A stretch of 64,000 nt of DNA from Colias croceus (Eukaryota; Arthropoda; Insecta; Lepidoptera; Pieridae), in the NCBI RefSeq assembly GCF_905220415.1, contig NC_059568.1, forward strand, positions 930,001-994,000, read 5' to 3'. The notes beneath the pieces were generated by a model. The model saw only the letters and a program-made list of their open reading frames with translations, ran no database searches and had not been told where the DNA came from. Numbering within the stretch: position 1 is the stretch's first letter; the number at the start of each line of letters is the position of its first letter. This document shows, piece by piece, positions 13,598 through 24,475 of this stretch. A program made the translations under genes and the position numbers.

Positions 13598-13787
13598 TCT
13601 ATACTAATATTATAAAGCTGAAGAGTTTGTTTGTTTGTTTGAACGCGCTAATCTCGGGAACTACTAGTCCGATTTGAAAAATTCTTTCGGTGTTAGATAG
13701 CCCATTTATCGAGGAAGGTGCTATATATCATCACGCTACGACCAACAAGAGTGGAGCCACGAGGGTGAAACCGCGCGGAGCAGCTAG
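13598..13787 (+). mobile_element. Helitron, family B, intact ends
   Basis: TCTATACTAATATTATAAA start after an A, then the gctgaagagtttgtttgttt and gaacgcgctaatctcggg blocks. The hairpin is GGGTGAAACC with flanking GC pairs, and the end is cagCTAG before a T. Non-autonomous. Confidence 0.87.
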
Positions 13788-14144
13788 TAAAAGATAATAA
13801 TAGTTAAGCTAGACTATAATATCTTTAACAACGAATATATTATCTTAGCGCTTTTGTAGTCAATGGTTCGCCTTTTGAAATACCTGCAGTAGTAAACATA
13901 AAACAATGCCGTATTCAAATTATTTGTTAAAACTAAAAAACAAAAGATATAAAGGACAACAATAAAAGCAGTAGTTTTTGTCTGTGATAATTACCTATTC
14001 GGACAAAAAGCACGAATAAAACTATTCTTATTAAGGAATCTTTGTGACATAAAATAAAAAAAGTGGACTGAAAAATCACGATCTAAATACTAAGAAATAT
14101 TTATTTTCTTTTGTGTGCAGGAACTATTCAATATTTATTGTTTA
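13788..14144. other. 357-bp spacer between inverted Helitrons
   Basis: AT-rich sequence without features, bounded by family B copies whose 3' ends face each other. Confidence 0.5.
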
Positions 14145-14340
14145 CTAGCTGCTCCGCGCGGTTTCAACCCCGTGGCTCCACTCCTGTTAGCCGTAGCGTG
14201 ATGATATATAATATAGCCTAAAGCCTTCCTCGTTAAATGACCTATCTAACACCGAAATAATTTTTCAAATCGGAAGAGTAGTTTCCGAGATTAGCGCAAA
14301 CAAACAAACAAACTCTTCAGCTTTATAATATTAGAATAGA
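14145..14340 (-). mobile_element. Helitron, family B, intact ends
   Basis: Minus-strand copy: CTAG at the left edge after an A, TCTATTCTAATATTATAAA at the right edge before a T. It is the mirror partner of the copy at 13598-13787. Confidence 0.87.
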
Positions 14341-15471
14341 TTGTATAAACATCAAGTTAAATGTATTTCAATTTTCAATCTATTCAATACATTTCAGTGA
14401 TTTATTTTTCATGCTGGGAATTTAAAAGGTGTATTTGTATGTATGTAAATGTATACACATTTAACCCTTAACTTTGCACACCGAAATTAGAATTAAAAAA
14501 ATCTTTAAAAAATATTATGTAAGAAAATTTTGGAGAGAACATAATATGACATTATCTCGCCTTGAAAATATATTATTTTATACGCTATCAAACATATAAT
14601 ATAATGATGAACTTACGTATATTTTTACTCGTACCTTGGACCATGGAGTTTATCTTAATATTATGTTGGAACTGTCTGGAAATGACTGTACTTAATGATA
14701 GAATCTTAATTTTATTATTCCAAGTCCGTATGTTACAAGGATAAAATAATCCTTATTATTTAAATAAAGACAATTTACTTCGGATACGTGTGCAAAAATT
14801 CACAAACTAAATGATTGCTCGTGGCGTCTGCTCATTTAGGTCTTACTTAATCAAAGGTCTATTGGTTTTTTTGTTTATTTATTGGAAAATTGGGAGAGTA
14901 AATAAGTTGTAAGTAATAGTAAGCAATTAATACAAACACTAATTGATAGGAGACTCTCAAATAAGACATCGGGAAAATTGTTGACAAATTACGAAAGTTC
15001 GGCTTTTGATAAACATTACATACTTAGAAAAAGATCAGTATTATTTTTCGATAGATGGGTATTACATAGTACATACGTATCTTATGAAATACTTTGTCTG
15101 TTACTATATTACAAACTTAAAATTTATTTTAAAATATTTAACTAAATCCTATAAATCCTCCTCCTACTCATGAAATGGAAAGTTTGTCTACATGTTTGTT
15201 TAAAACGCCTAAACAGCTAGACATATTTGGTAGAAGTGTCATAAACATAAATCAATATTGAGACGAAGTCTTTTAAGTATTCCATAACCAACGCCGCGTG
15301 CAAAAAAATTAGCAAACAATAAAAACATCGGTTTCGCAAACAAACAAAACAGAACTGCTAAGGATTCTTTAAATTTCAAAGTTAAATTGAAATTAAATTT
15401 GTTTGGTTTCTTTAAAACTCATTGCGTCCTCAAATAGCATGATGAAATAAACGACACTTCAAAACGCTTTA
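14341..15471. other. AT-rich noncoding stretch
   Basis: No exon or repeat recognised. Confidence 0.45.
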
Positions 15472-16152
15472 AGCGTGTCCCAGACAAACGCGGCCTGCGG
15501 TGGCGGTGGCGGTGGCGGTCAGTTGGATGACTTGAAAGTTCTAGGAACGACATAGACAGACGCGGCCTGGACGCGGTCACAGCGCGGCTTACCGCGGCCG
15601 CAAGACCCGCCCTCTCCGCCACCGCTTCTGTGTGAATGAGCGCGCGGACATGAGGCGGTCATTACGCGATCAGTTGTAAATTTTTGCAACAGGCCGCGTG
15701 TACCGCGTGAAATTATGCCTATAAACACTGAGTTGTTTATTCAAACAGTGCAAAAGTACCCAGTTTTGTATGATACATCACATAAAGACTTACTACTCTT
15801 ACGTACTCTTAAGAAATAGCTCTGTATAATTGGCGCATGCTGTGTTAACCTCTATGTTATATAATAATTATATTAAAGAATCATTGTAAACAAATGTTGG
15901 TTGACCAAATAAATAAATAAATAAATACTAAAAAAACAACAGAATTAAAAACAAAATATGGGCAATAAAAGCAATAAAACTTCGTACGATTGGCCATTAC
16001 TAACGTCCACTTGCAGGTGAGACTCGAGAGCTAATGTGCCGCTGTAGGTTAGAATGACCGCCACCGCGGCCGCGGCAGTATATTGTTATCACGGTCAAGC
16101 AAGAAGGCAACAGCAGATCGCTACCGCAGGCCGCGTCTGTCTGGGACAGGCT
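15472..16152 (+). mobile_element. PIF/Harbinger-like TIR element, non-autonomous
   Basis: The 681-bp element is bounded by inverted repeats beginning AGCGTGTCCCAGACA (left) and AGCCTGTCCCAGACA (right, read inward), matching at 32 of 36 positions. Each end is flanked by TTA (15469-15471 and 16153-16155), the target duplication typical of PIF/Harbinger. It is much GC-richer than its surroundings, with a (GGTGGC)n run at about 15498-15518 and internal copies of the agacgcggcctg word. It encloses the start of a MADF-domain ORF. The transposase is absent, so it is a deletion derivative. Superfamily assignment combines the TSD, the TIRs and the MADF remnant. Confidence 0.75.
15715..15819 (+). pseudogene. 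N-terminal piece of a MADF-domain protein (Harbinger second ORF)
   Basis: ATG at 15715 opens 34 codons to a TAG at 15817. Residues 8-25 read FIQTVQKYPVLYDTSHKD, which fits the start of the MADF (Myb/SANT-like in ADF1) domain: a hydrophobic helix, then P-x-L-[YW]-D and a K-D pair. A full MADF domain is about 80-90 residues, so the W-containing middle and the C-terminal part are missing and the frame ends early. PIF-like elements of insects are known to encode a MADF-like DNA-binding protein beside the DDE transposase, which fits its position inside a TTA-flanked TIR element. It could instead be a captured host MADF exon, but no splice donor is needed to explain it. Function is presumably lost. 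Confidence 0.6.
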
Positions 16153-17657
16153 TTATATAAGTAGTCGCTCAATAAAAGTACAATAAAGGGAAGCAAAGTT
16201 ATCGTTCAATCTTCAGTATGACCCAGAAATCAGAGCGCGTCAAACAGACCAATAAGAATCTCTGATAGTCAGGGAGCGCACCGAGCAATTATTATTTTTG
16301 TATTTTTTAAGCCAGCGAGAGTATTGAAGGGTTGGAAATTTCATACTGTAAAAAGTATACGTATAGGTATCAATTCTAAAATCACTTGTTTTGCCTTTAA
16401 CTTGATGAAATTTATATTTTACAAAAAAACATCATCGTATAAAATTCAATAAAATTTAGCATTTAATTAAAAAATACCTAAACCAATTCAGTATTTTATT
16501 TTATTATTAAGGCATAGCAACAATATTTAAATATTTTGATCAATTTAATATGTGAAAAATTTGAAAAATTTAATTAAATGCTTTTATAAATCAGTTTTAG
16601 CGAATTCATAGATCAAATACCAGCAACCAATTTTGTAAATTAAATAGAGATTTAAATTCGATTCCATTGCGCCCGGATTATCTGGATCATAGCAGTTTGA
16701 TGTAAAAACAAAAATAAATTTAATTTATCAAACAGATTCAATTCAAAAGCATCACAAAATGCACTCACATTCCGAAGTGCTTTGTTGCGCTTTGCTTTCT
16801 ATTGCATCAATTCGAAATTTATGAGAATATTTGCTTATTGTTTGTTGAAACAGTGCTTTATTTGCGAAAACAACGGATGGACTGGAATCTAACTTGCGCA
16901 AAATTGAACTGGGCTTCTTTGTGGAAACAAAGAGGATTGAAAATATTTATAGCAAAAACGAAAGCAAGAAACAACGCGGGATTATATAGGGAAGTTGCAG
17001 GCTCTCGGGATTATCGTCAAATGTTTAAATTGTTTCTTGTATAGGTGAATTTTTGAAAACCCAAATATTTATTTCCTTATGCTTTTAATTTCCAGCCACA
17101 ATACTAACTTTATACATTTGCACAGCTAACAAAGCTACATCAGCCTTTCACATCGAATAAAATCGATTAAAATTACGATTATTAAAAATATAGAAATCAG
17201 AAGTTGCTAATCATTTATCAGCGGTCTCTCAGACTATGAATCTTTAATATTCTATCCCAGCAAACGTAATGGTGTCACTGACGAACTCGATACCGATCGA
17301 CGGGATCCATTACCTTTACCCAACTTATTGCCAGTTGTCATAACATTGTGGCCGTGGGTGTGACAATCTATAATAATATGAAATATGCAACCGTATATGT
17401 ATCGAGTATGTTATTGCGTCTGAACTAAATAATATAACATCATATTGATGTCGGTGTCAACTAGTTGAATCTGCTTTTTGATTGAATGACTAGCGCGTTC
17501 ATTGAGAGACGACATTCAATTTAATGACTAAAGGACATCTCGTCTATCTGTTTAATGTAGCATAGTGGTTGGTTTTAGCCAAGAAGCTTTGCAACTTGCC
17601 TAATGTTTTAGCCATTAAATTAAATAGCAGATTCAACTAGATGACTGCGACACTTAT
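16153..17657. other. AT-rich noncoding stretch
   Basis: No recognised gene. An 80-codon frame at 16802-17044 has no recognisable motif and I do not call it. Confidence 0.45.
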
Positions 17658-17847
17658 AATTATTATATTATAATGCGAAAGTGTCTTTGTTTCTTTGATG
17701 ACTCCACACGGCGATTTTTTGATGTGATTTATGTGTCTAGAGATAGTTAGGCTACAGAGTGACATAGGTTACATTTTACCGCGTCGTAACATCGAATTTC
17801 CATGGGAATTTCCTTCAACCACGTGAACAAAGCCGCGGGTAATCTAG
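17658..17847 (+). mobile_element. divergent Helitron-like element
   Basis: Ends aaagccgcgggtaatCTAG before a T and starts near tattatattataatgcgaaa. The interior (gtgtctttgtttctttgatg) differs from families A-C. The hairpin is weak because its left arm has decayed. Confidence 0.5.
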
Positions 17848-17907
17848 TAGTACCATTGTAAAGGAACATCGTTTTACGTGATAATGTAATCAATGCTTAT
17901 AAGGTAA

Positions 17908-18144
17908 CTAGGTTTCCGCCCGCGGCTTCGCCCGCGCAGTCAAAGAAAAACCCGCGTAGTTCCCGTTCCCGTGGGATATCCGGGATTGCGTCATTTTCCC
18001 GGGATAAAAAGCATCCTATGTCCTTTCTCGGGTATCAAAATATCTCCATACCAAATTTCATGAAAATTGGTTCAGTAGTTTAGGCGTGATTGAGTAACAG
18101 ACAGACAGACAGAGTTACTTTCGCATTTATAATATTAGTATGGA
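17908..18144 (-). mobile_element. Helitron, family A, intact ends
   Basis: CTAG at the left edge after an A, TCCATACTAATATTATAAA at the right edge before a T. It retains the full chain of blocks: hairpin, gggaacggg, cccgggaaaatgacgc, gatacccgagaaagg and tctgtctgtctg. Confidence 0.9.
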
Positions 18145-18712
18145 TTTAAATAGATACAATGCGAAATTGTTCCGATGAATTAATTACGAGCTGTCTTCAA
18201 GTCGCTTTGTAGTATAATTGCCTGTTTATTAAATCAAACATAATCATAGATCTAATCTTAATCTGATAATTGAACTAGGAAATTTCCACACACATTATAA
18301 AGACATAAATTTTGGTAGAATATAACATAGGTACTTATTATTATTTTTTACCGCAGCAGGAATCAAACCCTGTGGGCGTAGTTTACATAATAAAACCTCG
18401 TTCCGCCAGCGACTTTTGAATATTTTGCAATAACACGATAATCACTTTATGAATACACTACATATAAATGTCATATGTGGAGACGTGAGTTCGAATCCTA
18501 CACAAGAGATTTTTAACCAATTGCACTAAGAATGTTTTATTCGAGTGTATGTTTTTTGGAAGGCTCTTTATGTTAAGCGGTTTCATAGATTACTTAATAA
18601 GAGATGTTTCGTCATATTCTTCGAAACGATTATAATAATTATATTAACTTACTAATAAATCGATACTCTAACAGCAGACGAAATTTACAATGTTTAAAAT
18701 GAACTTACATTT
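18145..18712. other. noncoding stretch with an isolated B-box-like site
   Basis: GAGTTCGAATCCTAC at about 18489-18503 matches a tRNA B box, but no A box lies at the right distance upstream, so only a SINE-head scrap is possible. Confidence 0.3.
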
Positions 18713-18788
18713 ACGCTTTTCCATCTCTCTCTTTCCAAATCAAGCATTACGCTCCCTTTTCCATCCCTCGCTTTCCAAATCAAGCACT
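18713..18788 (+). repeat. two-unit tandem duplication, about 38 bp each
   Basis: Both units share ttttccat, a ct-rich stretch, and ctttccaaatcaagca. They differ at a few positions and by a short indel (acgctttt versus acgctcccttt). Confidence 0.75.
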
Positions 18789-19292
18789 ATTCTTGTCAAC
18801 TATACATGTCAAATTATCCAGGGCTAACCCATTTTACACGTAAGTGACCAACAATGCAACGCAACTACTGTTCCTACATACCTCCACTGCAATTACCATT
18901 TCAATGCACGCCCTGCACCCTCTCAGGTTACATTCGCAGTACATGTTAACATACATCTTCATTGGCATCATATTTTGTTTAAAAGGGAATTTCCATTAAA
19001 ATCCGCAATTAATTAAATAAAAATAGTAATGACAATTTGTATAATAACAAGCTGACCCGTGCCAAATTCCCTGAGCGTAAAACAATTTATCGATTTAACA
19101 TCAAAACGGACTGAGTAATTAGTTGAAGTTAGTTGACTTACCATTTTTCGCGCATTTCTAAAACTCTTTCTTAGTGCTTCATAAGGAAAATATTGCAAAA
19201 TGCTAATTTGAAAATCAAAGTCTTTGGACATGGCTTTTTGTAGAGCGAATTTCCAAAACCTTTTCTCAATGCTTAAGTGAGTGTATGGTTAT
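18789..19292. other. noncoding stretch
   Basis: Nothing recognised. Confidence 0.45.
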
Positions 19293-19580
19293 ATAAAAAT
19301 AACTGCGTTAAAAACAACCGACTTCAAAAACGGAAAAGTAAGAAATAAAAAAGATTTGATATTATTAATTACTACATATTATTTTTATGTGCTATTTACT
19401 AAAAAGGTTTGATGTCGGTGCATGGGCTTAATACTAAGTGCTTAGTGTTTGGCACCGACTTCAAACCTATTTAATAAATAGCACATAAAAATAATATGTA
19501 GTAATTAATAATATCAAATCTTTTTTATTTCTTACTTTTCCGTTTTTGAAGTCGGTTGTTTTTAACGCAGTTATTTTTAT
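19293..19580. repeat. 129-bp inverted repeat with 30-nt spacer
   Basis: Arms 19293-19421 and 19452-19580 are reverse complements with about three mismatches, all close to the centre (ggtttgatgtcgg versus ggtttgaagtcgg; tttactaaaaagg versus tttattaaatagg). The 30-nt spacer contains its own small hairpin ACTAAG-TG-CTTAGT. Confidence 0.9.
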
Positions 19581-20039
19581 TTAATACTTTTTAGTGTATT
19601 TTTCAACACGAATCAAACGAGCCCAAACTCGATAAAGTTGAGTCAATATATTATTACTGAGTTCCTATGGCCACCTTCCGATTCCATCATCAGATCAGCT
19701 CCATGTCATGATAATGTTTCATCGCTATCCAATTTACATTCGTATACAAAATTTCAGCTCAATCGGTTACCGGGAAGTGAATCAAAGTTACTTGCTACAT
19801 TGAAATTAAGTCATCGAGTATAGACAAAAATGCTCATAAAATAAAAACTACTAGGCCTAGCCGAATAAAATTTTTATGGGACCAATTCGACACCATCCCG
19901 CATCGAACAAAAAAAGAATCACGTAAATCGGTTCAGAAACCTCGGAGTAATCGGTGTACATACATAAAAAAAAAAAAAAAAAAAAAATATACCGGCCGAA
20001 TTGATAACCTCCTCCTTTTTTTTGAAGTCGGTTAAAAAC
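19293..20039 (+). mobile_element. AACCGACTTCAAAAA-bounded TIR element with embedded foldback
   Basis: The left end reads gttaaaaacaaccgacttc and the right end reads gaagtcggttaaaaac, giving inverted termini. Between them lie the 129-bp inverted repeat (19293-19580), then an interior block (19590-19830), then the chain tgctcataaaataaaaact, ccaattcgacaccatc, cggttcagaaacctcgg, gtgtacatacat, a 26-nt A-rich run and ccggccgaattgataacc. The last chain recurs at 37320-37519 and, partly, at 12815-12934. No transposase is present. Confidence 0.7.
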
Positions 20040-20142
20040 GAAGGACAATTATTATATGTTTCTGGATAAATGATCATTCTTAAATGTAATTCTTATGCAA
20101 TGAAGGTTATTACAAGTTTTTATTTCCTTTATATAATATTTA

Positions 20143-20335
20143 AGTTTCACCCGCATTGCTCCGCTCCTGTTGGTCTTAGCATGATGATATAATATAATAG
20201 CCTAGCCTTCCTCAATAAATGGGCTATCTAACACCGAAATAATTTTTCAAAACGACCGATCATTTCATTCAGTTTCTGATATTAGCGCGATTAAACAAAC
20301 AAACAAACTCTTCAGATTTATAATATAAGTATAGA
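20143..20335 (-). mobile_element. Helitron, family B, 3' end truncated
   Basis: Minus-strand copy. The 5' end is near-complete at the right (TCTATACTTATATTATAAA), but the left edge stops at gtttcaccc, so the CTAG terminus and part of the hairpin are gone. There is a short insertion near 20255-20275 (gaccgatcatttcattcag). Confidence 0.75.
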
Positions 20336-21635
20336 TTAATAATGTGTCTAATCACTAATGTAATATGATCTCGCAAAGGGCACAGAGATAGAGCAGTGTT
20401 ACCAACACCACGTGATATTGAAGGTCGTTAGCGGTTGCATCGCATTCCTATCTAATTGATTTCTATTGGCTGGTTAAAGAGGAATTTATTGCTAATAAAG
20501 TTTTAATAAAGACGAAGAATTAACTAGTATTAAAAGTAATGAATGTAAAAGCGGAAAATGAAGGTTTTCGTCCAGTTAAAGATAGATACCGATATAGAAC
20601 AAAGAAACCTTTATACATATTAACAACTTATACATATTATGCTACATGACCTTTTGATGACATCTTTAACGAAATTTGTAAATATTCGCCATCAAATTTC
20701 AAGAGCACAACAATTTAAATCAATTATGTATATCTAAATAGATTATGCTGACACGCTAAATTGACGGCTTTGTGGCTCACATCAAAACAATACAAATTGT
20801 TGGAAACCTAAATTCAATTTCAGTTTAATAATTAAAAGTCGCGCTAGCAGCACATCACAACAATTTCTTATTTATTCAACCAGAATGGAAAACCCATATA
20901 TATCTACGTATATGTATTCTAGGGGTCGAGCCCTGCTTTGTACACTTTTCAATGGTCGCGTTAACAACAAAATGTGACAACGTTTTTTGCCAGACACCAG
21001 CGGCCAGCCACATTTCAAAAATACTGGCAGGATTGGTCGAATTTGTTTTTTATTTTTCAGGATTTGAGGATTTGCGTTCCATCAATTATATAATTTATAA
21101 GCAATTTCTACCTCAATAATTATTAGCCAAACTATAATAAAGCGCTAGAATATTAGACGCTGAAAAAATATTAAGAAAATTTTTATCCAGAAATGTCTAA
21201 AAACATCACCAAGACACCATTATTCCTAGCATAACTTCATTACCACGTTGAAGCACACAAAATTAATTTTAATTTCAGGTTTTAGCGTTAAAACATTAGC
21301 TAATATAATAAAAGCATATAACGTCTAAAGCCGCGGTAACACTGTTAATGTGCCACTTAACGAGGGTATCATGCCCTGAGCCGGTCTAACCCAATTTGTA
21401 CGAAACTAGATAGAATCTCGGATCATTATATGATGGACTGGATTCAATTGGGTTTTCTATTTCTATAGCTTGAGAAAACTTTGAACAATCAACAAAGCCT
21501 CTTCTATTCCATTCTTCTTCTGAAGTCTACAGAGAACTGGCTCTGGACCTATTATAGGCATTCTTTTTCGTAGATTCCATCACTACTTACCACCAGGAGA
21601 GATCGTGATCATATGCCAATGTAGTATACTAAATC
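20336..21635. other. noncoding stretch
   Basis: No gene, repeat family or RNA gene recognised. Confidence 0.45.
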
Positions 21636-21850
21636 CATGTGGGACGGCCTTCAACGAGATGGACAGATGATCTGATCAAAGTGGCGGGGAGCCGCTGGAG
21701 TCAGGCCGCTGGTGATCGGTCGTATTTATTATTTATGTCTTATATTTTGGAAATAAAGTTATTGTTTGTTTGTTTGTTTGTTTGTTTTCGAAATCTTTGG
21801 GGGAGGCCTATGTCCTGCAGTGGACGTCTTGAAAGGCGGGAATGGATGGA
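21636..21850 (+). pseudogene. RTE-type LINE, C-terminal scrap split by an insertion
   Basis: 21639-21722 translates as GRPSTRWTDDLIKVAG, then SRWSQAAGDRS, the conserved tail found after the reverse transcriptase of insect RTE-type endonuclease/RT elements. The continuation that should follow directly (RNLGEAYVLQW-like) resumes only at about 21790-21825, after roughly 66 bp ending in AATAAAGTTATTG and a (GTTT)n run. The resumed part is out of frame by an extra T. A (ATGG)n run follows at 21841-21866. This is a dead 3' fragment and the rest of the LINE is absent. Confidence 0.7.
21764..21787 (+). repeat. (GTTT)n microsatellite
   Basis: Six GTTT units inside the sequence that splits the LINE scrap, directly after an AATAAA-like signal. 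Confidence 0.85.
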
Positions 21851-21866
21851 TGGATTGGGATGGATA

Positions 21867-22667
21867 GATATTGGTTGATTATTTACGTACTCTCATTCTG
21901 ATAGAGATATTTCTGTTGAAACCGATCAATTTATTATTTAAAATATGTATGCGATACCTATGCTAAGGGAGGGGTTGTCCATAACAGTTTCACATAGCAT
22001 AAAAGAACATTAACAGTAGATCAATATCACAAACTTTAAAAATATAAACAAACAAAAATTCTTATAGCAATCTACTGAGTTAAAAGTGAATTACAGAAAA
22101 AATGTTACCGTAAAACTGCACTATAATGAATTCGCAAACCATGTAAATTGCTCAAAAGGTGCAAAAACGGACGGAATGGTCCGTAAAATGCGACAAAATC
22201 AAGCTTAGCTAGAACCTTGATCGGATTACGCGCGTTTCATCCTATTACATGATCGTTCATGTGTATCCGATACCCTCCTGTCCCTGCGAAGCTAAATTCT
22301 ATCCCATATGAATAACACGTAACAGCCCTTTGGGTTGTAAACTTTTTAAATTAACGCCCGAATTTTGGGCGGGAAATTCGTGCGACTCCCGCCTCCGTGT
22401 TTGTTAATTAATGAGTCGTTTTCGGTAGGCTTTTGAGTTACCAATGCGACTTATATTTCAATCTGTTATTGAGGCAAACTGAATTGTGTTAATCACAGTA
22501 GGTTTTTTACGATATTTAATTAGTGTAATCCCTCATGACCCTAATAAAATGGTCACTGGGCAGTTCATATAAAATGTATGTGAAAAAAACTGCATTTAAC
22601 CGCAACTATGTTGCAATATCTAGGATGATACACACACCTATTAAAACTGGTTCATATTTAGAATTTA
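21867..22667. other. noncoding stretch
   Basis: No gene recognised. Confidence 0.45.
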
Positions 22668-22855
22668 CTAGCTGTGCTCCTCGGTTTTACACGCAGTTCT
22701 CTGCTCCAACAATCTTAACGAGTTGATATATCCTTCCTCGATGAATGGGCATTGGGCTATCTAACACCGAAAGAATTTTTCAAATCGGACCAGTGGTTCC
22801 CGAGATTAGCGCTTTCAAACTAACAAACAAACTCTTCAGCTTTACAATGTATAGA
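22668..22855 (-). mobile_element. Helitron, family B, diverged
   Basis: CTAG at the left after an A, TCTATACATTGTAAAGCTG at the right before a T. The hairpin region is mutated (ggttttacacgcag) and the middle carries a duplicated gggcattgggc, so this is an older copy. Confidence 0.8.
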
Positions 22856-23213
22856 TTTGCTACTAACTTCATGGGACAAGATATAACCTAAAGTCTAAAC
22901 AGATTTAACAGTTTCTAACTTTCTAGCTCTACATATGTAGATGTATATGTATTATGTATATGTACACGTAATGTTAATTCGATGCTGAAAACGAGTAAAT
23001 TATATAGGAAATAGACACGAGTGAATACTAAAACGACATCTAGCGCTTCCAAGAGCGTAGATTATTGTCTCAGACAAGTTTCAGCCTTGTGTCATAGGTT
23101 GGGTACAGCCGGTAGCGATGCAATAAAAGCCTAAGGCTGTGTACACACTGAGCTTTGACTGAGAAAATGAAAATGTCTTGGAAGTGAACGGTTTAATAAA
23201 CGTACGCAATAGC
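22856..23213. other. noncoding stretch
   Basis: No feature recognised. Confidence 0.4.
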
Positions 23214-23289
23214 ATTTAGAAATTAAAGATTAACGGATTTTAAACGCGATTTATTCATTATTTTTTTATCCCGATGTTTCGAACACTTT
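23214..23289 (+). repeat. single arm of the 8.6-kb foldback family
   Basis: Matches 8582-8660 (atttagaaattaaaga, acggattttaaacgcgattt, cgatgtttcgaacacttt) with a 3-4 nt deletion and several substitutions. It stops before the cagcgagcgtggtc part and has no opposing arm. Confidence 0.8.
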
Positions 23290-23782
23290 CGGGTGCTAAA
23301 ATTAGTGTAGTTGTAGAAGCGTTTAGCTATCTACTATTATGTATTCTGTGGTTGTAGTTAAAAATTAGTGAGTTTCACCTATTCGCAATTTTTTTTTATA
23401 TTCTCAACTTATATACTATATCTATAGCTTATAATATAATACATATAGTATGTAAAAAATAATTTCAACATGAAAGCTATAAATTTAAATTTAAATCATA
23501 TTATAACAATACGTATATTAAACGTTACTATTTGAAGGTGGTGGACAATCATCACTTAGTGAACAAGCCGCCTAAATCTTTAAGTACTATATTATGTAAT
23601 GCAAATCAAATGGAGCTATTCAATTTCTATATGTTAAGTAGAAATCGATAATATATAGCGCATTCATGTATATTGTATGTATATTCTATGTAAAAAAGGA
23701 TAACTAATCTAACTTTATAGATCTAAAGAATAATTAGTCTATAATTTATCACGAATCCTACATCATACTACATAGTATATCA
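23290..23782. other. AT-rich noncoding stretch
   Basis: No gene. At 23768-23780 an extra tactacatagtata precedes the Helitron that follows, a partial duplicate of its first bases. Confidence 0.45.
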
Positions 23783-24170
23783 TCACTACATAGTATAAAA
23801 CAAAGTCGCTTTCTCTGTCCCTATGTCCTTTTGTATGCTTAAATCTTTAAAACTACGCAATGGATTTTGATGCGGCAGTATGATGATAGAGTGATTCAAG
23901 AGGAGGGTATATAATTTATTAGGTTTTAGACAAAGCGGGCGAAGCCGCAGTATATTATAAATGCGAAAGTTTGTGAGGATGTGTATGTGTGTGTTTGTTA
24001 GGTACTCTTTCACGCAAATACTACTGAACCAATTACAATGAAATTTAGCACACATATAGAGGGTAATTTGGATTAACACATAGCAGGTTTTATACCGGAA
24101 ATCCCACGGGAACGGGAACTATGCGGGGTTTTCTTTGAAAACGCAAGCGAAGCCGCGGGCGGAAAGCTAG
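23783..24170 (+). mobile_element. chimeric Helitron: family C fused to family A
   Basis: Starts as family C (TCACTACATAGTATAAAAC after an A) and runs to its hairpin (gcgggcgaagccgc, about 23936-23949). The CTAG end is then missing and tatattataaatgcgaaag, the family A 5' region, follows directly. It continues as the tatgtgtgtg variant of family A and ends gcggaaagCTAG at 24167-24170 before a T. One TC start and one CTAG end bracket two bodies. Confidence 0.8.
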
Positions 24171-24266
24171 TATTAAAATAATTAAAACAATTAAGACAGA
24201 TGTGACCTGATGAAATATTATTTTAGAAAATTGCCCTTTCTTCACTACAATGGAATAAAGTATTAA

Positions 24267-24437
24267 TCTATATTCATAAAGAGATAAAAAGAAAAGAAAT
24301 AGGCTACTTTCAATCCTTTTTACTTTATCTCAGAACTTCTTGCAGTAATATAAGGTTTAAAAGCTCTTATAAAAGAAAACTAATAAATGAACGTTTTAAA
24401 TTAAGACCAAGCAAACGAAGTCACGGGATCAAGCTAG
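24267..24437 (+). mobile_element. putative Helitron 3' end, left member of a facing pair
   Basis: The right edge reads gaagtcacgggatcaagCTAG. A TC after an A at 24267 (tctatattcataaagag) could be its start, but the interior matches no other copy here. Confidence 0.35.
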
Positions 24438-24443
24438 TATAGA

Positions 24444-24475
24444 CTAGCTTGAACCGGTGGCTTCGCGAAATTTAA
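24444..24475 (-). mobile_element. putative Helitron 3' end, right member of a facing pair
   Basis: Read on the minus strand, cgcgaagccaccggttcaag precedes CTAG at 24444. Only 6 nt separate it from the plus-strand CTAG at 24434-24437. Its 5' extent is unknown. Confidence 0.4.

Noticed and set aside
15419..15728. Two arginine-rich minus-strand frames of 67-69 codons
   Set aside because: They are products of the GC-rich left end of the Harbinger-like element, including its (GGTGGC)n run.
23786..24079. 97-codon minus-strand frame ending QNPLRSFKDLSIQKDIGTEK, with similar frames at 6703 and 37409
   Set aside because: The shared peptide is the antisense translation of family C Helitrons, not a protein family.
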